The notes under the pieces are model-generated. The model ran no database searches and had not been told where the DNA came from. It worked only from the letters and a program-made list of their open reading frames with translations. Source: DATJJW01 sp035491935 (GTDB lineage Bacteria; Pseudomonadota; Alphaproteobacteria; ATCC43930; CGMCC-115725). Taken from it: a stretch of 10,269 nt of DNA. The translations under genes and the position numbers were made by a program. Where the stretch lies: contig DATJJW010000036.1 in the NCBI GenBank assembly GCA_035491935.1, forward strand, positions 1 through 10,269. Direction: 5' to 3'. Below, piece by piece: positions 1-5,971 of the stretch. The first letter of the stretch is position 1; every line of letters starts with the position of its first letter.

Positions 1-668
1 CATTCGGACCCGAGATCGGTGCCGCCATCAAATCCGCGCATGAGAGGAACGGCGTGGCCTTCCACATGCAGAGCGGGATCGATCGACTGGAAGGCGAGGG
101 CAATGTCGCATGCGCCGTGCTGAAGGACGGCAGTGCCCTGGACGCCGATTTCGTGCTGATCGCCATCGGCGTCGAACCTGTGACCGGCATGATCCGCGGA
201 GCGCAGCGCCTGGAGGATGGCAGCCTGGCGGTCGACGAGTATTTGAGGGTGGCGGAGGATGTCTTTGCCGCCGGCGACATCGCTTCATATCCCGATCCCC
301 GCTCGGGCGGCCGCATCCGCATCGAGCATTGGCGGCTGGCCGAGCAGCTTGGCCGCTGTGCCGCCGCCAACATGCTGGGACACAAGCGTAAATTCACCGC
401 CGTGCCGTTCTTCTGGACGCAGCAATGCGGCCAACGCTACGACCATGCCGGCTACGCGCCGGGCTGGGAGGAGATGATCCTGCATGGCGATGCGGCCAAG
501 CCCGATTTCATCGCCTACTACGTCAAGGCCGGCAAGGTGCTGGCGGCATCGGCGGCCAAGCGCGACAAGCAGATGATCGCCTTCATGCATCTTCTGGGGG
601 CGGGGCGCCTGCCCGATGCGGCGGCGCTCAAGGGTGAGGATATCGACCTCACTCGTCTCGTCGATTGA
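1..668 (+). CDS. FAD/NAD(P)-dependent oxidoreductase, AIFM3-like ferredoxin reductase family (C-terminal part, 5' end outside window)
   Basis: The frame is open from the window edge (first full codon at 3) to TGA/TAG-type stop at 666-668, so only the last ~221 residues are present. Visible landmarks: a hydrophobic strand ending in AIGVEPVTGMI (end of the NAD(P)-binding domain, about 162-192), the FAD-contacting AGDIA motif (270-284), then RIEHWRLAEQ (about 315-344), a signature of the FAD domain in AIFM3/ferredoxin-reductase-like flavoproteins, and a C-terminal reductase_C-type domain with PFFWTQQCGQRYDHAGY (about 405-455). Proteins of this family move electrons between NAD(P)H and iron-sulfur partners in the cytoplasm; many carry an N-terminal Rieske domain, but that part is not in view here. 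The GTG at 54 is internal, not a start, because homologous-looking sequence continues upstream of it. The physiological partner is unknown. Confidence 0.9.
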   Translation, partial: FGPEIGAAIKSAHERNGVAFHMQSGIDRLEGEGNVACAVLKDGSALDADFVLIAIGVEPVTGMIRGAQRLEDGSLAVDEYLRVAEDVFAAGDIASYPDPRSGGRIRIEHWRLAEQLGRCAAANMLGHKRKFTAVPFFWTQQCGQRYDHAGYAPGWEEMILHGDAAKPDFIAYYVKAGKVLAASAAKRDKQMIAFMHLLGAGRLPDAAALKGEDIDLTRLVD

Positions 669-679
669 TTCGAGACCCA

Positions 680-725
680 GAGCCTGACCCACCCGGAATG
701 GAGTCCACCTGTGTGGATCAGGCTC
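680..725. repeat. Inverted repeat / hairpin between oxidoreductase and PfpI-like gene
   Basis: GAGCCTGA at 680-687 pairs perfectly with TCAGGCTC at 718-725. After one mismatch (688/717) the stem continues as CCAC (689-692) with GTGG (713-716), leaving a 20-nt loop. A competing small hairpin, TCCAC (704-708) with GTGGA (713-717) and loop CTGT, uses the same right arm. No T-run follows on the plus strand, so it is not a classical intrinsic terminator. It could be a processing or stability element at the 3' end of the oxidoreductase transcript, or an operator or leader structure for the next gene, whose ribosome binding site begins 15 nt later. Confidence 0.5.
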
Positions 726-740
726 CAAACATCTTGATCC

Positions 741-747
741 AGGAGAA
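741..747 (+). promoter_or_regulatory. Shine-Dalgarno site fixing the PfpI-like start
   Basis: AGGAGAA lies 4 nt upstream of the ATG at 752. The same frame is open further upstream (from about 665), but that part overlaps the hairpin and has no ribosome binding site, so 752 is the start. Confidence 0.8.
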
Positions 748-751
748 AGAC

Positions 752-1315
752 ATGACGGACAAGCTGAAGCAGAAGAAGATTGCCATCGTCGCCACCGACG
801 GTTTCGAGCAGGCGGAGCTGAGCGAGCCGTTGAAGGCGCTGAAGAACGAAGGGGCCACGGTCGATGTGATCGCGCCGGGGCCGGGCCAGATCCAAGGCAT
901 GCAGCATCACAAGAAGGGCGACAAATTCACCGTCGACCGGACGCTTGAGCAGGTGAAGCCGCAAGATTACGACGCGCTGGTGCTGCCGGGCGGTGTCGCC
1001 AACCCCGATACCTTGCGCATTCAGCCGAGGGCGATCGCCTTCATCCGGCATTTCGTCGAGAGCGGCAAGCCGATTGCCGCCATCTGCCACGGACCCTGGA
1101 CCCTGATCGATGCCGGCGGCGTCAAGTCGAAGAGGATGACCTCCTGGCCATCGCTCAAGACCGACCTCATCAATGCCGGGGCCGATTGGGTCGACCAGAT
1201 GGTCGTGGTCGATAACGGTCTCGTCACCAGCCGCAAGCCCAGCGACCTGCCGCAATTCTGCGCCAAGATGATCGAGGAATTCGCGGAGGGACGCCATACG
1301 CTCGCCGCGCAATAA
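752..1315 (+). CDS. DJ-1/PfpI family protein (type 1 glutamine amidotransferase-like domain)
   Basis: This 187-residue protein is a complete single-domain member of the DJ-1/PfpI superfamily, about the usual length for PfpI/YhbO-type proteins. The N-terminal strand KIAIVATDGFEQAEL carries the conserved Glu19. The nucleophile elbow AAICHGPW places Cys112 next to His113, the arrangement used by PfpI-like hydrolases and by enzymes that remove glyoxal adducts from proteins or nucleic acids. LVLPGG (77-81) is the conserved strand-turn before the elbow. There is no signal peptide, so it is expected in the cytoplasm. Family members act as proteases, deglycases or general stress proteins, and the sequence alone does not decide which. 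It follows the oxidoreductase by 83 bp on the same strand; co-transcription is possible but the hairpin between them makes it uncertain. A redox or aldehyde-stress role is an inference. Confidence 0.93.
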   Translation: MTDKLKQKKIAIVATDGFEQAELSEPLKALKNEGATVDVIAPGPGQIQGMQHHKKGDKFTVDRTLEQVKPQDYDALVLPGGVANPDTLRIQPRAIAFIRHFVESGKPIAAICHGPWTLIDAGGVKSKRMTSWPSLKTDLINAGADWVDQMVVVDNGLVTSRKPSDLPQFCAKMIEEFAEGRHTLAAQ

Positions 1316-1328
1316 CCGGAATCCGGAT

Positions 1329-1366
1329 AAAAAAGTCCCCGTGGCGCCACCCCGCACCACGGGGAC
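1329..1366 (-). terminator. Rho-independent terminator of the amidase gene
   Basis: GTCCCCGTGG (1335-1344) pairs perfectly with CCACGGGGAC (1357-1366) around a 12-nt loop. Six A residues at 1329-1334 become a U-tract immediately after the stem when read on the minus strand, so the terminator is oriented for the amidase ending at 1395. On the plus strand the stem lies 19 bp past the PfpI-like stop codon but is followed by CTGCTTCCCCC, a poor U-tract. It may still slow or protect that transcript from the 3' side. Confidence 0.88.
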
Positions 1367-1394
1367 CTGCTTCCCCCAGCTAAAACCTTGTTAG

Positions 1395-2246
1395 CTACAC
1401 GCGCACAACATTGTCGTAGTAGCTGTTGACCGACTTCACGATGCTGGTCGCAACCTTGTGGCGATAGGTCGCCGTGCGCAGCGAAACCTCTTCGTCGCGG
1501 TTCGACAGGCAGCCGATCTCGACCAGAGCCGACGGGATATCCGGTGCCTTCAGCACGGCGAAACCCGCTGCACGCTGGCTGTGCTCCAGCATGTGAACCT
1601 GCGTCGAAAGATGCGACACGATCTCGCGCGCCAGGCCCAGCGACAGGTTCGTGGTCTCGCGCCGGGTGAGGTCGATCAGGATCGAGCCGACTTCGTTCGA
1701 TTGGTTGGCGATGTTGACGCCGCCGATCATGTCGGCGTCGTTCTCCTGCTGCGCCAGCTTGGCGGCGAGCGAATCCGAAGCCTTCTCCGACAGGGTGAAG
1801 ACCGAAGCGCCCCGCATCTTCACATCCGGAATCGAATCCGCATGGACCGAAATGAACAGATCGGCACTGATGCCGCGTGCCTTCACGACGCGCTGGTGCA
1901 AGGGCACGAAGACGTCGGTGTAGCGGGTCAGGACCGGCTTGTAGCGGCCAGTCGCCTCCAATTGCCGTGCAACCTCATAGGCCGTGGCGAAGGCGATGTA
2001 TTTCTCATAGGTGCCGGTATGACCGATGCAGCCCGGATCGATGCCACCGTGGCCGGGGTCGATCATGACGATCTGCTTGCGTTTGGACTGAGTCATCGCC
2101 TTGTGGCGCTGCATCGCCAACGCGTTCTGCGAGATCGACAGGCTGAACGCGCCGACCCCCATGATGCCGGCAAGCCGCAGAAGTTCACGCCGCGATGCGG
2201 CCGATCCCCCTGGTTTGCGGTTGTCGGAACTATCAGCCCCGGACAC
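1395..2246 (-). CDS. Tat-exported zinc N-acetylmuramoyl-L-alanine amidase (Amidase_3)
   Basis: The enzyme is predicted to cleave the amide bond between N-acetylmuramic acid and L-alanine of peptidoglycan in the periplasm. From the GTG at 2246 it has 283 residues. SRRELLRLAG (Arg19-Arg20) followed by a hydrophobic stretch ending in NALA (about 44) is a twin-arginine signal peptide. The Amidase_3 domain fills the rest: DPGHGG with His66, Glu81 in TYEKY, His135 in SVHAD (zinc ligands), and Glu243 in VEIGCLSN (catalytic). No AMIN or SPOR domain is seen, so targeting is by the catalytic domain alone or by unseen partners. Start choice: the GTG at 2246 has GGGGGAG five nt upstream, whereas the in-frame ATG at 2264 and TTG at 2267 have no recognisable site; starting at 2264 would add six residues. 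It is monocistronic and ends at a clear terminator. Roles of this class include daughter-cell separation and wall recycling; the exact one is not determinable here. Confidence 0.93.
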   Translation of the reverse strand: MSGADSSDNRKPGGSAASRRELLRLAGIMGVGAFSLSISQNALAMQRHKAMTQSKRKQIVMIDPGHGGIDPGCIGHTGTYEKYIAFATAYEVARQLEATGRYKPVLTRYTDVFVPLHQRVVKARGISADLFISVHADSIPDVKMRGASVFTLSEKASDSLAAKLAQQENDADMIGGVNIANQSNEVGSILIDLTRRETTNLSLGLAREIVSHLSTQVHMLEHSQRAAGFAVLKAPDIPSALVEIGCLSNRDEEVSLRTATYRHKVATSIVKSVNSYYDNVVRV

Positions 2247-2251
2247 GGCAA

Positions 2252-2258
2252 CTCCCCC
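2252..2258 (-). promoter_or_regulatory. Shine-Dalgarno-like site favouring the GTG start of the amidase
   Basis: On the minus strand GGGGGAG is followed by TTGCC and the GTG at 2246-2244. It lies inside the reading frame that would begin at the ATG of 2264, so it bears directly on which start is used. Confidence 0.5.
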
Positions 2259-2274
2259 ATGCATCAAAAACGAT

Positions 2275-2310
2275 ACATTGCGATCTAAGCTATAAATTAC
2301 TTGAAGTCAA
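2275..2310 (-). promoter_or_regulatory. Possible sigma70-like promoter of the amidase
   Basis: On the minus strand TTGACT (2310-2305, five of six consensus positions) is followed after 17 nt by TAGATC (2287-2282, only three of six). Transcription would begin near 2275, giving a leader just long enough to include the GGGGGAG site before the GTG. The rest of the non-coding stretch 2265-2485 is comparatively AT-rich and holds only short 5-bp inverted repeats; I see no terminator for the sulfotransferase gene that ends at 2486. Confidence 0.25.
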
Positions 2311-2485
2311 TGGCCTATCCCACTGTGATTCAAGGAAAATGATCGATTGAGGTATCGAGAGGCGTTAAGATGGCCGATAGGATGGGCCGAGCGGGTTGCC
2401 TCCGCTTGTCTGGGTAACGCAATATATGGGGTCTAGTATTGGATAGTGCCGCTATAGATAGAGGCTCTGGATTCTACCTTATGGT

Positions 2486-3478
2486 TCATGTTGCGGGATT
2501 GCCACGCCAGGCGTGAAGCTTGGCGTGCAGCGGGCTGAGCGTCTGGACGATCAGCGCTGCCAGGTCCTCCGGTACCGCGCGACGTTTGGCTTCGCTATCG
2601 GGCACGAAGGGCTTGCCGGGGTCCTTGGCATGCCACTGCGATGCCTCGCGCAGCACGGCAAGGGTCTCCGGCCCGCATTCGATGCCGAAGAAGGGGAAGG
2701 CGCGCGCCCAGATCGCGTCGGGCAATTCCGTATAGTCGATCGGCAGGGCCGGGATTTCCGGACGGCGCTCATGGGCTTCGAGAGCCGCGCCGATGAAGGA
2801 GCCGACGGCGCAGACAGCGAAGCTGGGCGTGTCGAGACCGGCGACGATCTCGGCGGGAATCCCCAGCAGGCTTTCGGCCCGGACCGGCGTCTCGAGCAGC
2901 CGCATCCAGCCCGGCGGCCCTTCGAGCAGGGAGGACACGACCTCTGCCGGTTCGCGATAGACGAAGGCCCAGGGCATGGCCGGAAAGGCCTGCTCCAGGA
3001 TATGCATGCGGCGCAGGTTCCAGCTCGACAGCTTGATCAGCACCTTGGAAGCGCGGGTCCGGCTCCGTGTGAAGGCACGCAGCAGCAGACGGACGCAGGC
3101 GACCTGCACGGCCTCGTCGGCCTGAGCCTCATCCAGTTCGAGCAGCGTGTTCAGCGCGTCCGGTTCCGACAGCACCGCGACGCCGGGGACGCGCGCCGCC
3201 AGCCGTGACACCAGGGTCGAGCCGCAGCGCGCCAGATGGAAGATGAAGCCGTCGGGATCGCGCCCGGGGTGACGCTTCTCGACCTCGGCAAGCATGCCGA
3301 GCGGGGTGCGCACGATGCCGGGCGCCGGTTCCATGCCGGTAACGCGGCCAAGCGTCTGCGCGAAGAACGGCTCGGTGAAGTCGACGGTCTCCAGATCGGC
3401 CCAATCGACGCTGGGCTCGGGCTTGGAGAGGTTGAAGGCAACCGGTGTCCAGTGGGCGAGCGTGTCCGCGTCGATCAT
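2486..3478 (-). CDS. Sulfotransferase family protein (PAPS-dependent type)
   Basis: Starting at ATG 3478 the product is 330 residues. GFIFHLARCGSTLVSR (77-92) matches the 5'-phosphosulfate-binding loop of the sulfotransferase fold, in the HLARCGST form common in bacterial members, and WAFVYREPAEVVSSLL (170-185) matches the 3'-phosphate-binding segment with Arg175 and Ser182/Ser183. LIKLSSW (147-153) is the strand before the second motif. Such enzymes move a sulfuryl group from PAPS to a hydroxyl or amine of an acceptor. The first ~70 residues have no motif I recognise and may shape the acceptor site. There is no signal peptide or membrane segment, so it should be cytoplasmic. The frame is open further upstream, but that stretch overlaps the preceding gene in another frame. 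It lies 13 bp downstream of the hydroxylase fusion stop and is very likely in the same operon. The acceptor is unknown, and kinase-like nucleotide binding is a less likely alternative. Confidence 0.85.
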   Translation of the reverse strand: MIDADTLAHWTPVAFNLSKPEPSVDWADLETVDFTEPFFAQTLGRVTGMEPAPGIVRTPLGMLAEVEKRHPGRDPDGFIFHLARCGSTLVSRLAARVPGVAVLSEPDALNTLLELDEAQADEAVQVACVRLLLRAFTRSRTRASKVLIKLSSWNLRRMHILEQAFPAMPWAFVYREPAEVVSSLLEGPPGWMRLLETPVRAESLLGIPAEIVAGLDTPSFAVCAVGSFIGAALEAHERRPEIPALPIDYTELPDAIWARAFPFFGIECGPETLAVLREASQWHAKDPGKPFVPDSEAKRRAVPEDLAALIVQTLSPLHAKLHAWRGNPAT

Positions 3479-3491
3479 GATGCCGATTCCG

Positions 3492-4640
3492 TCAGGAGGC
3501 GTTGGGGAACAAGAGGTCGCTATCCGCGGCATAGGCCGCCTCGCCGGTGGCGAGGTTGGCGTTGTTGGCCATGCGGATTTTCGCGTCGTCCTCGCCATAG
3601 AGGAAGGGTACGAAGACGAAGCGCCGCCCGGCCGTGATCGGCAGCACCTCGTGCAGCATGCCGCAGGAGAAGACGATGGCGCCGCCGACCGGCGGCCGGT
3701 AGAGCTGGGGCCCGAATTCGGGGAAGCGCAGCTCGCCGCCTTCGTAATCATTGTTGAGGCCGAGGGAGAGCGCGAAGCGGCGATGGCGCGCCCCGGCATT
3801 GACGTTGTCGCGATGGCGATAGAAATGCCCGCCGCCATCGGTCGCATCGTAGCAGCTCACCAGATAGCGATCCATGCGGGTCGCCTTGAACTGGAAATAG
3901 CGTTCGATCTCCGGCAGCAGGCGGCGCACCACCCGGTCGCGCATCAGGGCGCGCAGCTGCGGGTCGGCGATCGCCATGTCCTTGCGGCGTTTGAGCATCG
4001 GGTTGAGCACGGTCGAGGTCTTGCCGTCGCGGTCGAGCAGGAAGCCCGAATCCTCGCCGCCATATTTGTCGTAAAGGTCGACCAGGAAGTCGCAGACGTT
4101 GAATTCGAACACCCGCGGCACGATCAGCACGGGCGCCACGGGCGCCGTGCCGAAGGATTCCCCCGGTGCCGGCAATCCGGCGAACAGGCCGGTGATCGCC
4201 GCGGCATGGCCCCCAGGCTCGCTGAACGGCACATTGGCGACCGCACGCAGCATGGGGTCGAGCACGATGGTGCGCCGCTCGACATCAGCACCATAGGCGC
4301 GGGTGATGGCGCCGTCGTAATCGGCGAGGAAATTGAGCGCGGGGCCGGTGCCATTGGCCAGCGTCGCCATGATCTCGGGTTTCGGCGGTTCGGTCAGCAC
4401 GGCGTAAAAGACCAGATGCTCTTCGCGAAACAGTCCGGCATGCTGCAGCAGCGTCGCCAGCTCCGTCGCCGAAGCCGGGTCGGCCAGGGATCTCAGGAAA
4501 GAGAGCACCACCCAACGTCCGGCATCGACATGCATGTCGACCCGGCCACCGGCGACGGTGGGCAGGCTGAACCAGGGCACGGGATCGCCGAGTGGAATCG
4601 CCGGGGCGGTTTTGTTGTCTTCGCTCATCCTGGCGTCCAT
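3492..4640 (-). CDS. Redoxin-like domain fused to a 2-oxoglutarate/Fe(II) prolyl-4-hydroxylase-type dioxygenase
   Basis: This 382-residue protein has two parts. Residues ~17-160 look like a peroxiredoxin/AhpC-TSA fold: GDPVPWFSLPTVAGG, then GRWVVLSFLRSLADPASATE, then LNFLADYDGAITRAYG. The position of the peroxidatic Cys appears to be Ser57, so it is probably not a peroxidase. Residues ~170-350 form a P4H-type double-stranded beta-helix: HFYRHRDNV gives iron ligands His276 and Asp278, LSLGLNNDYEGGELRFPEFG is the typical core strand pair, and MLHEVLPITAGRRFVF gives His330 and Arg340, which should bind the 2-oxoglutarate carboxylate. The enzyme should hydroxylate a protein or small molecule using O2 and 2-oxoglutarate in the cytoplasm. 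ATG 4640 is the longest ATG start; ATG 4628 is equally possible, and neither has a clear ribosome binding site. The sulfotransferase follows 13 bp downstream; pyrC is divergent. The substrate is unknown. Confidence 0.87.
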   Translation of the reverse strand: MDARMSEDNKTAPAIPLGDPVPWFSLPTVAGGRVDMHVDAGRWVVLSFLRSLADPASATELATLLQHAGLFREEHLVFYAVLTEPPKPEIMATLANGTGPALNFLADYDGAITRAYGADVERRTIVLDPMLRAVANVPFSEPGGHAAAITGLFAGLPAPGESFGTAPVAPVLIVPRVFEFNVCDFLVDLYDKYGGEDSGFLLDRDGKTSTVLNPMLKRRKDMAIADPQLRALMRDRVVRRLLPEIERYFQFKATRMDRYLVSCYDATDGGGHFYRHRDNVNAGARHRRFALSLGLNNDYEGGELRFPEFGPQLYRPPVGGAIVFSCGMLHEVLPITAGRRFVFVPFLYGEDDAKIRMANNANLATGEAAYAADSDLLFPNAS

Positions 4641-4834
4641 TCGTGGTCGAGATTGCTTGATTTTGGCGCGTATCGGGCAGGGCTCGTCAACAAGAATAGC
4701 GCGAAGTGGTCCGGTTCATGCCGGTCCAGAAGATATTTTCCCGTCTTTTCACCCGTCGAACCGGGTTGACTCATGTCTGCGGGCATCGGAAACCTGTGCG
4801 CCTTATTTGGCTTTACTTGATCGGAGCGGTATCC

Positions 4835-5887
4835 ATGGCGACCGGACAGACGACTCGACTGACCATTCGCCGTCCTGATGATTGGCACGTCCATCTGCGC
4901 GACGGCGCCATGCTGCAAGCGGTGGTGGGGTATACGGCCCGGCAATTTGCCCGCGCCATCGTCATGCCGAACCTGGTGCCGCCGGTGACGACGCGGGAAG
5001 CGGCGATGGCCTATCGCCAGAGCATCCTGGATGCGGTGCCGGCGGGTCTCGACTTCACGCCGCTGATGACACTCTACCTCACCGACGATGCGGCGCCGGA
5101 CAGTGTGGAGGCGGGTTTCCGCGAAGGCGCCTGGGTGGCGGCCAAGCTCTACCCGGCCAAGGCCACGACCAATTCGGCCCATGGCGTCACCGATATCGCC
5201 AAGATCATGCCGGTGCTGGCACGCATGGAAAAGGTCGGCATGCCGCTCTTGATCCATGGCGAGGTGACCGATGCCCATGTCGACGTCTTCGACCGGGAAG
5301 CGGTGTTCGTCGACCAGATCCTGCGTCCGCTGCGCCGGAGCCTGCCCGGCCTCAAGATCGTGCTGGAGCACGTGACGACGCGGGAGGCGGCGGATTATGT
5401 CGGCGAAGGCGATCCGGGCATCGCCGCGACCGTCACCGCCCATCACCTGATCATCAACCGCAACGCATTGTTCCAGGGCGGCTTGCGGCCGCATGCCTAT
5501 TGCCTGCCGGTTGCCAAGCGCGAGGTACATCGCCAGGCCCTGCGGAGATGGGTGGCGTCGGGCAGCGAGCGTTTCTTCCTCGGCACCGACACGGCCCCCC
5601 ATACGGTGGCGGCCAAGGAGCAGGATTGCGGCTGCGCCGGAATATTCTCGGCGCCGACCGCGCTCGAGGCCTATGTGAACGTGTTCGACGAGCTAGGGGC
5701 GCTCGACCTGTTCGAGGGGTTCGCGAGCCTTCACGGTCCGCGCTTCTACGGCATGGCGCCCAATGAGGGCACCGTCACGCTCGAACGGGGTAAGACATTG
5801 GTGCCGATGATGACGGCCGAGGGGGCCGGCGGCGTGCGGCCCTTCCAGGCCGGCGAGACCATCGGCTGGCGGCTGGCTGTTTCATAA
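4835..5887 (+). CDS. pyrC: Dihydroorotase, PyrC type
   Basis: Dihydroorotase reversibly cyclises N-carbamoyl-L-aspartate to dihydroorotate in de novo pyrimidine synthesis, in the cytoplasm. The 350-residue product aligns by eye along its whole length with E. coli PyrC, with a constant offset of two residues. Visible metal ligands are His18 and His20 (DDWHVHLRDG), the Lys104 expected to be carboxylated (AAKLYPAKATTNS), His141 (LLIHGEVT), His179 (LEHVTT) and Asp252 (FLGTDTAPH). IVMPNLVPPVTT and CGCAGIFSAPTALEAY are further family signatures. ATG 4835 has GGAG at 4823-4826 about 8 nt upstream and begins where PyrC proteins begin; the in-frame codons back to 4706 have no family match. It stands alone here with no other pyr gene in view, and converges with the cyclase gene. 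Between it and the divergent hydroxylase (4641-4834) I found no convincing promoter. Confidence 0.97.
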   Translation: MATGQTTRLTIRRPDDWHVHLRDGAMLQAVVGYTARQFARAIVMPNLVPPVTTREAAMAYRQSILDAVPAGLDFTPLMTLYLTDDAAPDSVEAGFREGAWVAAKLYPAKATTNSAHGVTDIAKIMPVLARMEKVGMPLLIHGEVTDAHVDVFDREAVFVDQILRPLRRSLPGLKIVLEHVTTREAADYVGEGDPGIAATVTAHHLIINRNALFQGGLRPHAYCLPVAKREVHRQALRRWVASGSERFFLGTDTAPHTVAAKEQDCGCAGIFSAPTALEAYVNVFDELGALDLFEGFASLHGPRFYGMAPNEGTVTLERGKTLVPMMTAEGAGGVRPFQAGETIGWRLAVS

Positions 5888-5892
5888 CTCTA

Positions 5893-5944
5893 CTCTGGTG
5901 GCCGTCTAGCAGGCGATTTCCGTCTTCCAGAGCGATTTCTGGGA
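5893..5944. other. Weak hairpin(s) between convergent pyrC and cyclase genes
   Basis: CCAGA (5927-5931) pairs with TCTGG (5938-5942) around GCGATT, extendable by a G-U and a U-A pair, and CTCTGG (5893-5898) can instead pair with CCAGAG (5927-5932). No U-tract follows on either strand. It could be a weak shared 3'-end structure for the two genes that converge here, but it is not a canonical terminator. Confidence 0.25.
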
Positions 5945-5971
5945 CAGCCCCCGTATTGGCCTGCCGGATTC

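Noticed and set aside
518..1360. 280-codon minus-strand frame across the PfpI-like gene
   Set aside because: It overlaps two genes with clear family motifs and crosses the intergenic hairpin; no motif of its own.
2389..2406. AGCGG/CCGCT 5-bp inverted repeat as sulfotransferase terminator
   Set aside because: The stem is short and no U-tract follows on the minus strand.
3479..3847. N-terminal extension of the sulfotransferase frame
   Set aside because: The in-frame codons upstream of ATG 3478 overlap the 3' end of the hydroxylase gene and read as Ser/Pro/Arg-rich shadow sequence.
3294..4769. 491-codon open frame on the plus strand
   Set aside because: It covers the hydroxylase fusion and part of the sulfotransferase in antisense and shows no family motif.
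4685..4771. TTGACG (minus strand, 4690-4685) and TTGACT (plus strand, 4766-4771) as -35 elements for the hydroxylase and pyrC
   Set aside because: Neither has an acceptable -10 hexamer at 16-18 bp spacing, so I do not call promoters here.
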